From: Natrinema marinum
GTDB lineage: Archaea; Halobacteriota; Halobacteria; Halobacteriales; Natrialbaceae
Assembly: GCF_024296685.1 (NCBI RefSeq)
Contig: NZ_CP100763.1
Coordinates: 1,054,001 to 1,118,000 of the forward strand
Reading direction: 5' to 3'
Length of the DNA: 64,000 bases
Positions 16,571 to 25,987 of this stretch are shown here, one piece after another (within the stretch, counting starts at the first letter, position 1; each line of letters starts with the position of its first letter). A program made the position numbers and the translations under genes. Below the pieces are notes generated by a model. It searched no databases, was not told the DNA's origin, and saw only the letters and a list, made by a program, of their open reading frames with translations.

Positions 16571-17497
16571 ATGGAACCCGTCGACACCTGGACCACGCTC
16601 CGGAGACGGTGTGATTCACTCGAGCCGGGCTCGGAACTGGTCACGCCGGTCTCCGATCGGCCGTTTGGCATCGCGCGGACCGCGGACGATCGGATCGTCG
16701 TCCGCTTCGGCGACAGCGGCGAGCGCCGGCCGCTCTGGCGCGAGCAGTTCGTCGTCTTTCTCGAGCAACTCGACGAGGGAGCGGTCCCGATCGACGAACT
16801 CCCGCCGGGCGTCGAGCCCTACGCTGCCGTCGTCACGCTCACGGACGAGTACGCGGCCGACGACGACGCGATCCGCCACGATCCCGACACGGTCGCCGGC
16901 GAGAGCCCGTTTCTCGTCTCCGCGGCCGAGGCCCGCTCGATGCCCGAGCGGGTCCACGACGACGCCCTCCTGCTCGCCGAGCAACTCGAGCGCGTCGACG
17001 CTGACGACCCCTCGTCGCTCGATACCGCGGACGCGACCGATCTCTACGTCCTCGCGTCGGACGTGCAACACGGCGCGAACCGCATGCGGGGCTCGGTTCG
17101 CGACACGCTGCTCGAGCGCCTCGGCCCGGACCAGCGGCTTCACGGCCGATACGGCACCGTCCGGCGGACGACACGCAAACGCCGGCAGCCAGGAGACGAG
17201 GAGACTGTCTTCGCCGTCCTCGACGAGCGCGGCATCCCCCGCGAGTGGGTCACCGGGATCGACCGGGACAAACTGGACGTGGTCCTCGCGGTGACCGACC
17301 TCGAGGAAGACGAGGTCTACGACGTGAGCAAGGACGTCTACGTCCAGAAGACCAGCACCGACGAGGACGAGAAGTACTCCCGGCTCGAGGGGATCGCTGA
17401 CCGGATCGACGAACTCGAGGGGGCCGAAGGCGAGGCTCTGCGCGACGAACTGAACGACATCGAGGACCGGCTCGAAGAGGCTTTGTCGGCGGACTGA
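16571..17497 (+). CDS. Conserved haloarchaeal-type protein, function unknown
   Basis: A 308-residue soluble acidic protein I do not recognise. There are no signal peptide, membrane segments or Cys motifs. The middle has a basic patch TVRRTTRKRRQ (about 198-208), followed by a mixed alpha/beta stretch (about 212-260) and a C-terminal coiled coil of about 50 residues (RLEGIADRIDELEGAEGEAL). A basic patch with a coiled coil could mean nucleic-acid or phage-capsid-like contacts, but this is guesswork. The start is the ATG after GCGCGT. The neighbours do not suggest a role. Confidence 0.7.
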   Translation: MEPVDTWTTLRRRCDSLEPGSELVTPVSDRPFGIARTADDRIVVRFGDSGERRPLWREQFVVFLEQLDEGAVPIDELPPGVEPYAAVVTLTDEYAADDDAIRHDPDTVAGESPFLVSAAEARSMPERVHDDALLLAEQLERVDADDPSSLDTADATDLYVLASDVQHGANRMRGSVRDTLLERLGPDQRLHGRYGTVRRTTRKRRQPGDEETVFAVLDERGIPREWVTGIDRDKLDVVLAVTDLEEDEVYDVSKDVYVQKTSTDEDEKYSRLEGIADRIDELEGAEGEALRDELNDIEDRLEEALSAD

Positions 17498-17585
17498 ACC
17501 CCACGAAGGGACAGAGCCGCGAACACGGACGCACCCTTTCCGTTGAAGCCCCGTCCGTAATGGGGCTCTGTGACGATGTCCCGAT

Positions 17586-17804
17586 ATGGTGTCCGTCGAT
17601 CGCACGTGGGTCGCGCTGGGAGTCGTCGTCGCCGTAACGTACGTCGTGAGCCTCGCGTTCTGGGGACTCTGGGCGACACAGGGTGCCGCGTTCGCGGCGG
17701 CTGCCGTCGGCGTCGCCCTCGGATCGCTGCTGTGGCTCGCCGAGCAGGCCGCCTCGAGGATGGACTGGTCAGATAACACGCCACAGGACTCGTCACCGGA
17801 CTGA
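17586..17804 (+). CDS. Small two-segment membrane protein
   Basis: A 72-residue protein with two hydrophobic segments (about 9-28 and 32-52) and a short polar acidic C-terminus. There are no conserved catalytic residues. It lies between a gene of unknown role and the HtpX-like protease. Codon use fits its neighbours, so I take it as real; the function is unknown. Confidence 0.6.
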   Translation: MVSVDRTWVALGVVVAVTYVVSLAFWGLWATQGAAFAAAAVGVALGSLLWLAEQAASRMDWSDNTPQDSSPD

Positions 17805-17946
17805 AACCCGTCTGCTTGCCGACGATACTCGTATTCGCGTGCCCGCCCCTCATCGGTGGTTCGGCCCCGAGGAGCGTCGCTCGCCACGCCCCGTGGCGTC
17901 TTCGATACCCGTTTCAGTCGGCCGTCCCTAGCCGAAATCGAGTACG

Positions 17947-18903
17947 ATGTCCGTTCGTCGTCACGGAACCCGCCTCCTGATGGCGGTGGTCGGCTGCCTC
18001 CTCCTGGTATGGTATCTCGGGCTGGCCGCCGTCAGCTACTGGGCCCTCTCGGTTCTCCGGCGTTCTGCGCCCGATCCGGGAACCGCACTGGTGGTGATCG
18101 TCGTCATCGCCCTCCTCGCCGGCGTCCTGAGCTACCGGTTCGGGACGAAACAGTTGCTCGCGAGCCTCGAGGCGGTCGAACTGCCGCGGTCGCACGCGCC
18201 CCGATTCTATCGCCGGCTCGACGCCCTCGAGACGCGGATGGGCGTCGACTCGCCGACGGTCCTGATCGCGCGGCTGCCCGCGCCCAACGCCTTCGCGCTG
18301 GGTAGCGCGCGAAACGGCGTGATCGTCCTCGATCGCTCGCTGTTCCGGTTGCTGTCGCTCGACGAACTCGAGGCGCTGGTCGCGCACGAACTCGCTCATC
18401 TGGAGCGCCACGATGCGTTCGTCCAGACGCTCGCCTACAGCGGCTTTCGGACGGTCGCCGGGCTCGTCTTTCTGGTGCTCGCGCCGCTGCTGCTGTCGGT
18501 CGCCGGGGCCGCTCGAGCGCTCGCCTGGATGCGCGGAACGCCGTCCTCGTGGTCGCGGACCGCGTTCGGCCGCCTCCTGACTCTGATCGAGAGCGGGGTG
18601 GCCGTCGCTTTTCTGCTCGTGACGCTGGTCGTCCGCGCCCACTCGCGTCGCCGGGAGTACGCCGCTGACGACCGCGCCGCCGCCGTCTCCGAGAAACCGA
18701 TCGCGCTCGCCCGCGCGCTCCGGACGATCGAACGCACCGCGGAGCCGTCCCGCGGGTTGCTGGCCACGCTCTACGTCCACACCGAAGACGAGGACCCGCT
18801 CTCCCGGTTGCTCGCGACGCATCCCGCGACGGACGAGCGGATCGACCGGCTGGTACGCCGGGCGCGTGACTCCGGCGGGCAGCGTCGGCCTCCGATGCGG
18901 TGA
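17947..18903 (+). CDS. htpX: HtpX-like membrane metalloprotease (M48)
   Basis: A 318-residue zinc protease of peptidase family M48 that cleaves damaged membrane proteins. Two N-terminal membrane segments (about 10-35 and 46-63) precede the cytosolic HELAH zinc motif (His147, Glu148, His151), with the third ligand Glu237 in RREYAADDRA. Two more hydrophobic stretches (about 165-190 and 212-230) lie between. The order matches HtpX, and the length is slightly above the 290 residues usual in bacteria. Being stand-alone, its regulation cannot be inferred. Confidence 0.88.
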   Translation: MSVRRHGTRLLMAVVGCLLLVWYLGLAAVSYWALSVLRRSAPDPGTALVVIVVIALLAGVLSYRFGTKQLLASLEAVELPRSHAPRFYRRLDALETRMGVDSPTVLIARLPAPNAFALGSARNGVIVLDRSLFRLLSLDELEALVAHELAHLERHDAFVQTLAYSGFRTVAGLVFLVLAPLLLSVAGAARALAWMRGTPSSWSRTAFGRLLTLIESGVAVAFLLVTLVVRAHSRRREYAADDRAAAVSEKPIALARALRTIERTAEPSRGLLATLYVHTEDEDPLSRLLATHPATDERIDRLVRRARDSGGQRRPPMR

Positions 18904-18942
18904 TCGGTCGCCGCAGACCCGCGCTCGAGGCGACGGCGCTCC

Positions 18943-19665
18943 TCAGCCGAGGTGGGCCATTCGGTCGATAACGTCGTCGACGACGTCGGGACGTTCGGTC
19001 CAGAACCCGTAGAACTGGTTCGGGCCTCGCTCCTGGGCCAGCAACACGACCTTTTCGTCGTCGTCGCCATCGCCGTCGTAGGCGACCCACCAGTGGCGGG
19101 CGACCTCCTCGTCGTCGCTCTCGTGGACCGTCAGCTCCAGCGACGGCAACGGCTCCCGGTCGGGTTCGCCGTAGACGTGGGTGTCGACCGACGACGACGC
19201 GAGGTTCCGATAGACCTCCGGCTGGTGGTCGAGTTTCGACAGCTGCTGGAACCCCGCGTGCAACTCCCCCGAACCGGTGTTCCAGGCCCGAAACTCGACG
19301 ATACGGGAGGCCATGACCATTCGCTGCTTGTCGTAGGATTCGAAGAAGTTGTCCCGGAGTTCGGTCACCACGGCGGGCGGTTCGGCCCGCAGGCCGAGCG
19401 CCATCGACTTCTCCCAGGCCCGTGCATAGTGACCCACTACCTCGAGCGGGCTCGAGGCGAGTCGTCGCCCCTCCGCGAGCAGATCGACGATATCGGCCGG
19501 TCGGCCGGCCGCGTCGACGACTTCGACCGCGAGGTCGTGCGGTTCGAAAAACGACGTGATGCGATCGACTTCGGTGCCGTTGGACGCGTTACAGATGCGG
19601 AGGGTCTTCCGATTCGTTTCGATTCGCTCGACGTGGTTCCCCAGCGATTCGGTGGCGAGTTTCAT
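18943..19665 (-). CDS. DICT-domain-like sensory protein
   Basis: A 240-residue soluble protein. Its C-terminal half, with WWVAYDGDGDD, VLLAQERGP and FYGFWTERPDVVDDVI, resembles the DICT sensory domain found next to histidine kinases and diguanylate cyclases and common in haloarchaeal stand-alone proteins. The N-terminal part (LRICNASNGTEVDRI) would be the first beta-alpha unit. It has no output domain or DNA-binding motif. The ligand is unknown. The assignment rests on remembered family features. Confidence 0.5.
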   Translation of the reverse strand: MKLATESLGNHVERIETNRKTLRICNASNGTEVDRITSFFEPHDLAVEVVDAAGRPADIVDLLAEGRRLASSPLEVVGHYARAWEKSMALGLRAEPPAVVTELRDNFFESYDKQRMVMASRIVEFRAWNTGSGELHAGFQQLSKLDHQPEVYRNLASSSVDTHVYGEPDREPLPSLELTVHESDDEEVARHWWVAYDGDGDDDEKVVLLAQERGPNQFYGFWTERPDVVDDVIDRMAHLG

Positions 19666-19711
19666 CGTTCGTGATGTCTCTGCCGGTGGGTTCGGTACTG
19701 GGGCTACGTTG

Positions 19712-19996
19712 TTAGGGTCCCGTGCTCGGGTATCGCAGGCCCGTCCAGCCGCAGCCGACGCAGACGACCGAGTCGCCGTCGGCGACCGTGGTCCCCGAAC
19801 AGACTGGACAGGTGGCGTGCGAACCGCCGTCGGCGACGAGTCGCCCGGACGATCGATCGGGCTGGGCAGACCCGGGAACGGACGGATGGCAACTCGTACA
19901 GACGCGCCGCGTTCGACGATGGGTCATGCTCTCGGTCCGAATCCGGTGTTCGAAGAGCCGCGCTACGTCGTCGCCGCACGTTTCGCATTCCGCCAT
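19712..19996 (-). CDS. Small zinc-finger protein with four CxxC pairs
   Basis: A 94-residue protein with Cys pairs CETC, CTSC, CPVC and CVGC, enough for two zinc-ribbon sites. The N-terminal pair precedes an Arg-rich stretch (HRRTRR), consistent with nucleic-acid binding. Haloarchaea encode many such small zinc proteins, some linked to biofilm and motility control, but no role can be assigned here. TTTGTAGTG about 27 bases upstream of the ATG fits a leaderless promoter. Confidence 0.72.
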   Translation of the reverse strand: MAECETCGDDVARLFEHRIRTESMTHRRTRRVCTSCHPSVPGSAQPDRSSGRLVADGGSHATCPVCSGTTVADGDSVVCVGCGWTGLRYPSTGP

Positions 19997-20255
19997 GGTA
20001 TGTCATCCATTGACGCGACACTACAAAAGGTTATCGAGTGTAGTTAGAATGCACAAAATAGTGGTCAATCACTCTCTAATGTGGCCAATTAATTCCTTCC
20101 TTTGTGAAAGCGGAGTTATAAGTGGTGGAATAGGAATCAGTCCGGTGGCCCCCTACCACGTGCACCGGTTCGGGAAAAGCGGCGACTCGAGGACACTGCA
20201 TCGAGTTACTGGCAACGCACAAACGCTTTTGGCTGCACGGGCCCTACGTCCGACT

Positions 20256-20840
20256 ATGTACGTGCGGGACGCGAAAAACAGGGAGGAGGTCTGGTTGCTG
20301 GACCACATCGAATCGATGGGTCTCGACGAGACGGCGTTCCGCTCGCGTGACTACGTCGTCGCAGTCGACGAAGAGTCGGGCGAGAAGGCCGGCTTCGGCC
20401 GTATCCGCGTCCACAAGCCCGGCGGCGCGGCGGACGTCTGCGAACTGACCAGCATCGGCGTCCTCGAGGGCTGGCGCGGCCAGGGCGTCGGGGCCCACGT
20501 CGTCGAGCGGCTCGTGGAGTACGCCGGCGACGAGGGGTTCGACACCGTCTACACGCTGACCGGCGAGGGCGCGTATCTCGCGCGGTTCGGCTTCCAGCAG
20601 ATCGGGGAGGCCGATCTGCCCGATGTCCTCCAGGACCGACTCGAGGCCAAGCGCGATGGCTCCGACCCGGACGCGGTACCGTTGTCGATCGACGTCGCCG
20701 AGTTCGGGATGCCGGAGCGGTTCCGCAAGGCGTTCAAGCGCGCTCCCGAGGGCCGCGACGAGGCCGACACGGAAGAGTCCGCAGAGGATTTCGGAATCGA
20801 TCCCGAATCGGCGACGTACAAGTACGATACCGGCCGATGA
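20256..20840 (+). CDS. GNAT-family N-acetyltransferase
   Basis: A 194-residue GNAT enzyme that would move acetyl from acetyl-CoA to an amine. The pyrophosphate-binding loop is WRGQGVGAHVV (about residues 76-86), preceded by the strand CELTSIGVLEGW and followed by a C-terminal half with LARFGFQQIG. The last 45 residues are an acidic tail. The frame is open upstream, but that stretch is AT-rich and looks non-coding, so I start at MYVRDAKNREE. The substrate is unknown. Confidence 0.85.
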   Translation: MYVRDAKNREEVWLLDHIESMGLDETAFRSRDYVVAVDEESGEKAGFGRIRVHKPGGAADVCELTSIGVLEGWRGQGVGAHVVERLVEYAGDEGFDTVYTLTGEGAYLARFGFQQIGEADLPDVLQDRLEAKRDGSDPDAVPLSIDVAEFGMPERFRKAFKRAPEGRDEADTEESAEDFGIDPESATYKYDTGR

Positions 20841-20863
20841 CGCCGCGGACGGCACCCCTTCGG

Positions 20864-21109
20864 TCACCGGGTTCGGCCCGGACCCGCCGGGCGGTCGTGG
20901 AAGCCGTGGCGAAACGCGGTCCAGCCGATGCCGGAGAGAAACAGCATCGGCGGCAGAACGGCGAACGCCCACAGCGGGTCCAGCCCCCAGCGCAACAGGA
21001 AGAACAGATTCAGCAGTCCGAGCGCGAGCAGCGGCGCGACGTAGCGGGTGGCCCGCCTGCGGTCTCCCGCCTCTCCGCTCTCGCTCGGCACCGACGGCTC
21101 CGTGGCCAT
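20864..21109 (-). CDS. Small membrane protein (DUF3311-like)
   Basis: An 81-residue protein with two membrane segments (LLALGLLNLFFLLRWGL and LWAFAVLPPMLFLSGIGW) joined by a short loop, as in the small DUF3311-type partners of sodium/solute symporters. No symporter gene is adjacent, so the family guess is weak. The start is the ATG giving MATEPSVPSE; a longer start 27 bases upstream is possible. It ends 23 bases from the convergent GNAT gene. Confidence 0.55.
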   Translation of the reverse strand: MATEPSVPSESGEAGDRRRATRYVAPLLALGLLNLFFLLRWGLDPLWAFAVLPPMLFLSGIGWTAFRHGFHDRPAGPGRTR

Positions 21110-21165
21110 ACACGGACCGTCGACGGCTCGAGACATAAGCGACCGTGTCGAGCGAACCGATAGTC

Positions 21166-21513
21166 ATGAACGCAGATAAATCCGACTCGACAGCCGACGG
21201 CACCGACTCGACGACGGACTCGCAGACCAGCGGCGACGAGGACGACGGAATCCCCGTCTGGCTCGTCGAGCGAACCTACTCCGACGACGAACTGAACCTC
21301 ATCATCCTCGTCTACGCCACCGAGGACGGTCAGCGATACCACCGCCGCGAGCGGGCGCTGACGAGTTTTTCGGGCCCCGCTCGGACCACTCGCGCCGGCC
21401 TGATCGTCTCCCCCGATCAGGTCGGGACCGTCGACGACCCGGAAACGCGGGCGCGCTACGCCGACGAAGCCTCCCGGATGGCCGCCAGTCACGACCGCGA
21501 CGACAGCGTCTAG
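21166..21513 (+). CDS. Conserved haloarchaeal-type small protein, function unknown
   Basis: A 115-residue soluble acidic protein. The N-terminal 30 residues are a disordered Ser/Thr/Asp-rich stretch; a compact region follows (PVWLVERTYSDDEL, LIILVYATEDGQRYHRRE) with alternating beta and helical character. I know of no function. It lies 78 bases before the methylmalonyl-CoA mutase gene on the same strand and could share its transcript. Confidence 0.6.
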   Translation: MNADKSDSTADGTDSTTDSQTSGDEDDGIPVWLVERTYSDDELNLIILVYATEDGQRYHRRERALTSFSGPARTTRAGLIVSPDQVGTVDDPETRARYADEASRMAASHDRDDSV

Positions 21514-21591
21514 CGGACTGTGGCTCCCGCGAGCGCGGACTGTCGCCGCGTTCAACAAGGTTCAAGCCCCGCCCCGTCCACGCTTTCTATA

Positions 21592-23274
21592 ATGTTCGAT
21601 CCCGACGATCTCGAGGAGATTCGTGCCAGCAAGGAGGAGTGGCACGAGGAGGAAGTCGAACCAGTCCTCGAGCGCTTCGGCGAGCGCAAGGAAACGTTTA
21701 CGACCGATACGGGCGGCCAGGAGGTCGATCGACTCTACACGCCCGACGACGTGGGCGACATCGACTATCAGGAGGATTTGGGTAATCCGGGCGAACCGCC
21801 GTACACGCGCGGGGTGTACTCGACGGGGTATCGCGGCCGGCTGTGGACGATGCGCCAGTACGCCGGGTTCTCGACGCCGGAGGACACCAACGAGCGCTAC
21901 CACTACCTGCTCGATCAGGGCCAGACGGGGCTCTCGATGGCGTTCGACCTGCCGACGCAGATGGGCTACGACTCCGACGCTGCGATGGCAGCAGGCGAGA
22001 TCGGGAAGGCCGGCGTCGCGATCGACTCCCTCGATGACATGGAGACCGTCTTCGACGGCATTCCGCTAGACGAGGTCTCGACCTCGATGACGATCAACGC
22101 GCCGGCATCGGTGCTGCTGGCGATGTACATCGCGGTGGGCGACCAGCAGGGCGTCGACCGCGAGGAGCTACGCGGGACGATCCAGAACGACCTCCTCAAG
22201 GAGTACATCGCCCGCAACACGTACATCTACCCGCCGGAGCCGTCGATGCGGATCATCACCGATATCTTCGAGTTCTGTGCCGAGGAGACGCCGAAGTTCA
22301 ACACCATCTCGATCTCGGGCTATCACATCCGCGAGGCCGGCTCGACGGCCGCACAGGAACTCGCGTTCACGCTCGGGAACGGTATCGAGTACGTCGAGAC
22401 GGCCATCGACGCTGGCCTCGACGTCGACGAGTTCGCGCCACAGCTTTCGTTCTTCTTCAACGGCCACAACAACATCTTCGAGGAGGTCGCCAAGTTCCGC
22501 GCGGCCCGTCGGATGTGGCACGACATCATCGACGAGCGCTTCGACCCGGACGACCCCAAGTCGAAACAGCTCAAATTCCACACCCAGACCGCCGGCTCGA
22601 TGCTGACCGCCCAGCAGATCGAAAACAACGTCGTTCGCGTCGCCTATCAGGCGCTGGCGGCCGTCCTCGGCGGCACGCAGTCACTGCACACGAACGGCAA
22701 GGACGAGGCGCTGGCCCTGCCGACCGAGGAATCGGTCCGCACCGCCTTGCGCACCCAGCAGGTCCTCGCCCACGAGTCCGGGGCGGCCGACACCATCGAC
22801 CCGCTGGCCGGCAGCTACTACGTCGAATCCCTCACCGACCAGGTCGAGGAGGAGGCCTACGAGATCTTAGACGAAGTCGAAGACCGCGGCGGGATGTTAG
22901 AGGCCGTCGAGCAGCAGTGGGTCCAGCGCCAGATTCAGGACACCGCGTTCGACCGCCAGAAGGAGATCGAGGAGAAAGAGCGCATCATCGTCGGCGTCAA
23001 CGAGTTCGAGGTCGACGAGGACCCCGAGATGGACGTTCAGGAGATCACCGAGGAGGACCAGCAGCGCCAGATCGACAGTCTCGAGGAGACGCGCGACGAG
23101 CGCGACGCCGAGGCCGTCGACGCCGCTCTCGAGGCGCTGCGCGACGCCGCCCAGAGCGACCAGAACCTGATGCCATACATCATCGACGCGGTCAAAGCCT
23201 ACGCGACGGTCGGCGAGATCTGTAACGTCATGCGCGACGAGTTCGGCGAGTACCAGCCCGGCAGCGCGGTCTGA
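21592..23274 (+). CDS. mcmA1: Methylmalonyl-CoA mutase, large (catalytic) subunit
   Basis: A 560-residue TIM-barrel subunit of the B12 enzyme interconverting methylmalonyl-CoA and succinyl-CoA. Conserved regions include [22 protein letters not shown] (about 64-85), the substrate-contacting [12 protein letters not shown] (about 117-128), and [14 protein letters not shown] (His at the active site). It lacks the C-terminal B12 domain, which is encoded separately at 39249-39665; archaeal mutases are usually split this way. The epimerase lies one gene downstream. It serves propionyl-CoA assimilation and, in some haloarchaea, the methylaspartate cycle. Confidence 0.95.
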   Translation: MFDPDDLEEIRASKEEWHEEEVEPVLERFGERKETFTTDTGGQEVDRLYTPDDVGDIDYQEDLGNPGEPPYTRGVYSTGYRGRLWTMRQYAGFSTPEDTNERYHYLLDQGQTGLSMAFDLPTQMGYDSDAAMAAGEIGKAGVAIDSLDDMETVFDGIPLDEVSTSMTINAPASVLLAMYIAVGDQQGVDREELRGTIQNDLLKEYIARNTYIYPPEPSMRIITDIFEFCAEETPKFNTISISGYHIREAGSTAAQELAFTLGNGIEYVETAIDAGLDVDEFAPQLSFFFNGHNNIFEEVAKFRAARRMWHDIIDERFDPDDPKSKQLKFHTQTAGSMLTAQQIENNVVRVAYQALAAVLGGTQSLHTNGKDEALALPTEESVRTALRTQQVLAHESGAADTIDPLAGSYYVESLTDQVEEEAYEILDEVEDRGGMLEAVEQQWVQRQIQDTAFDRQKEIEEKERIIVGVNEFEVDEDPEMDVQEITEEDQQRQIDSLEETRDERDAEAVDAALEALRDAAQSDQNLMPYIIDAVKAYATVGEICNVMRDEFGEYQPGSAV

Positions 23275-23406
23275 TCGGCCAGCACCGCTCGAGTGCCTTC
23301 GTTTTCCCGGCGAGCACCGGTTCGCAGCCCGATCCGCTCGAGGGACTGCAATCGTTCCTCGTCCGCCGGGCCGGTCTTGATTACGGCCGGTCACGAACGC
23401 TCGGCT

Positions 23407-24237
23407 ATGAGCACCGATTCCACGACCGGAACGATCGTCGCGCGGGGAGCCGACGTGCCGGCCCTCGGACTCGGTACCGCGCGCATGACCGGCGACGACT
23501 GTCGGCGGGCCGTCGAGACCGCGCTGGCGGTGGGCTACCGCCACGTCGACACCGCCCAGATGTACGACAACGAGGTCGCGGTCGGTCGAGCTATCACCGA
23601 GAGCGAGGTCGACCGCGAGGAGGTCTTCGTCGTCACGAAGATCCATCCCAGCAACGCCGCTCCCGCGGACGTGCGCGAGTCGACGCAGCGAAGTCTCGAG
23701 CGCCTCGAACTCCAGACCGTCGACCTCCTCCTGTTACACGCTCCGAGCGACCGGGCACCGCTTGAGGCGACGATCGCCGCGATGAACGACTGCCAGCACG
23801 ACGGACTGGTCGAGCACGTCGGAATCAGCAACTTCGACGTCGGCGGGCTCGAGGCGGCGATGAACCACTCCGAGACGCCGATCGTCACGAACCAGGTGAA
23901 GTATCATCCCTATCATCAGCCCGACGACCTCGTCGCGTACTGCCTCGAGCACGATGTCCTCCTGACGGCGTACAGCCCGCTCGCAGAGGGGAGCGTCGTC
24001 GGCGACGACCGCCTCGAAACGATCGGCGAGGGGTACGGCAAGTCGGCCGCGCAGGTGACGCTGCGGTGGCTCCTCCAGCACCCCTATGTCGCGCCGATCC
24101 CGAAGGCCTCGAGCCGGAAGCACATCGAGGCGAACGCCGACATCTTCGACTTCGAGCTCACCGACGAGGAGATGCGCGCGGTGTTCGAACTCGACGGCGG
24201 ACTCTCGGACCGACTGGCCGACCGTCTGGGCCTGTAG
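23407..24237 (+). CDS. Aldo/keto reductase
   Basis: A 276-residue NADPH-dependent aldo/keto reductase of the (alpha/beta)8 barrel type. The catalytic tetrad is visible: Asp48 and Tyr53 in HVDTAQMYDNE, Lys78 in VVTKIHP and His111 in LLLLHAPS. Near the C-terminus, PIPKASSRKHIEAN is the cofactor 2'-phosphate loop (Lys and Arg favour NADP). The barrel is complete. The physiological carbonyl substrate is unknown. It sits between the mutase and epimerase genes on the same strand, with a 132-base gap upstream. Confidence 0.92.
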   Translation: MSTDSTTGTIVARGADVPALGLGTARMTGDDCRRAVETALAVGYRHVDTAQMYDNEVAVGRAITESEVDREEVFVVTKIHPSNAAPADVRESTQRSLERLELQTVDLLLLHAPSDRAPLEATIAAMNDCQHDGLVEHVGISNFDVGGLEAAMNHSETPIVTNQVKYHPYHQPDDLVAYCLEHDVLLTAYSPLAEGSVVGDDRLETIGEGYGKSAAQVTLRWLLQHPYVAPIPKASSRKHIEANADIFDFELTDEEMRAVFELDGGLSDRLADRLGL

Positions 24238-24320
24238 CACGCCGTGGCGGAGCGCGGTCGCGGCGAAAACGCGACGAAAAATCACAACAGTAACGCCGCC
24301 GGTCCGTGGAGTACAGCCCG

Positions 24321-24707
24321 ATGCACTTCGATCACGCCGGTATCGCGATCGACGACGCACAGGCGCTCGCGGAACTGTACGGCGACCTCTTCGGCCTTGA
24401 GGTCGCCCACGAGGAGGAGTTCGACGGCATGCGCGTCGTCTTCCTCGACTGCGGCGACGGCTACTTCGAACTGCTCGAGCCCCTCGACGACGACGGGACG
24501 ATCGCCCGCTACCTCGAGGACGGTGGCGCGGGCATCCACCACCTCGCGCTCGCGACCGACGACATCGAGGGCGCACTCGAGACGGTCCGCGACCACGACG
24601 TGACGCTGATCGACGAGGAGCCGCGGCCGGGCGCGTGGGGCCACTCCGTCGCCTTCTTGCATCCGAAAGACACTGGTGGCATTCTGGTCGAACTGGTCGA
24701 ACACTGA
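24321..24707 (+). CDS. mce: Methylmalonyl-CoA epimerase
   Basis: A 128-residue VOC-fold (glyoxalase-like) enzyme that inverts C2 of methylmalonyl-CoA, supplying the R form to the mutase. Metal ligands are readable: His5 in FDHAG, His74 in GIHHLAL and Glu124 in LVELVEH, with Glu50 in GYFELLEP as a further acidic residue. The length is the usual one. The nearby mutase large subunit strongly supports the call over a generic glyoxalase. Confidence 0.9.
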   Translation: MHFDHAGIAIDDAQALAELYGDLFGLEVAHEEEFDGMRVVFLDCGDGYFELLEPLDDDGTIARYLEDGGAGIHHLALATDDIEGALETVRDHDVTLIDEEPRPGAWGHSVAFLHPKDTGGILVELVEH

Positions 24708-24723
24708 GAGGCCGGCCGACGGC

Positions 24724-25629
24724 TCACCCGTTCGCTCGTTCCGTTTCCGACTCGGCCGGCGAGTACTCGGCCGTCCCGATCCGCCGACGCTCGCCGCGTG
24801 ACTCGTGAAAGAGGACGACGTGACCGGGATAGCGCCCCTCGAGTTCGAGCCGAGCGTCGTAGTCGACGACGCCGAGACAGTCGACGCAGCCGGCGGCCGA
24901 CTGCTCGCCGCTGGCGACGACGAGCGCGAGCGCGTCCCGGCGTTCGTCGTAGCTTACCTCGGCGATCGATGGCTCGTAACACGGCGTCGGCGTCGTGAGC
25001 TGCCCCGCCACGACCACCGACTCGGCCGCGAAGTCGACGGTCGCACTGTCGCCGTCGCGTTCGTTCGCACAGCTTTGCGCTACGGTCTCGATCGAGTCCC
25101 CTGCGATCCGGAGTTCGGGGCAGGCGATCGATTCCGAGACCGACTTCGTTCCGGTTCCGTGCTCGCCCAGCGTCACGGTCGTCGACGAGCGCGTACAGTC
25201 GAACGGCTCGCGATCGATCGCGGTAGCCGCGCTCGATTCGCCGCCGGGACGGTCGATCGTCACGGTGACCGTATACGAACGCGGCTCGGCGAGGACGACC
25301 TCGAGCGCGTCGTCCGCGGGAACGGTGAACGCCCGCGCGAGTAGTTCGTCGTCCTCGTCGGCCGTGACCTCGACCGAGACCGTTCGCTCCGCGCCGCTCT
25401 CGTTTCGGAAGACGAGTTCGTGGGGCGGATGGGCGGCCGGAAACGGGACCGAATCGAGGTCACCGACGACGAGCGTCCGTCGCGACTCGTCGCCGCCTTC
25501 GGTGCCGGCATCGTCGGCTCTCGAGGAGTCGTCTTGGCGCGCTCGCGGGCCTTCGAACGCCGATCCGACGCAACCCGCCAGACCACAGAGCGCGCCGGCC
25601 GAACCGCCGAGTAAGGTGCGCCGTCGCAT
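24724..25629 (-). CDS. Tat-exported lipoprotein, Cys-rich, function unknown
   Basis: A 301-residue protein starting MRRRTLLGGSAG with lipobox LAGC, hence a predicted Tat-exported, lipid-anchored surface protein. The rest is beta-rich: HELVFRNESGAERTVSVEV resembles an immunoglobulin-like strand pattern, repeated once (about 80-150). Cysteines in FDCTRS, IACPEL, QSCANE, TPCYEP and GCVDCLG suggest several disulfides. I know no function. It converges on the epimerase gene. Confidence 0.72.
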   Translation of the reverse strand: MRRRTLLGGSAGALCGLAGCVGSAFEGPRARQDDSSRADDAGTEGGDESRRTLVVGDLDSVPFPAAHPPHELVFRNESGAERTVSVEVTADEDDELLARAFTVPADDALEVVLAEPRSYTVTVTIDRPGGESSAATAIDREPFDCTRSSTTVTLGEHGTGTKSVSESIACPELRIAGDSIETVAQSCANERDGDSATVDFAAESVVVAGQLTTPTPCYEPSIAEVSYDERRDALALVVASGEQSAAGCVDCLGVVDYDARLELEGRYPGHVVLFHESRGERRRIGTAEYSPAESETERANG

Positions 25630-25987
25630 ACCGGATGCAACGACGATGTGACATAAACACCTTTGTCAGCCGCGCTAACCCATCGTTTCGAGTGACTGTC
25701 GGAGAGAGATCGGAGAGCGACGCATCGCTCGGACTTTTCGCCTATGCGGTGGCGCGTGCTGTGCGACGGTTCATCGTCGGCGAACCGTCTGCTCGATACC
25801 GCGCGAGCGAATCGGTTGGGGAGAGTGTGGAATTCCTTGTGTCCACGATAGCAAGACGCGTTGTTTACCGGCACTCTCGTTTGGTTCTCTGCACAGTATC
25901 CGTGGCTACCTACCGAATCGGAGCATCAGTTTCGAAACGGAACCCAACTGGCAGAACTGCGCTAGCAACGACTGGAATATCCGTGTA
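25630..25987. other. Gene-free stretch of 358 bases
   Basis: Between two minus-strand genes. Its GC content is lower than that of the coding sequence around it. A frame is open across it on the plus strand, but its residues lack the acidic bias of the neighbours and it has no promoter-like spacing. I see no repeat or RNA structure. Confidence 0.5.

Noticed and set aside
20040-20255. In-frame upstream extension of the GNAT gene
   Set aside because: AT-rich sequence with many rare codons; more likely the intergenic promoter region of two divergent genes.
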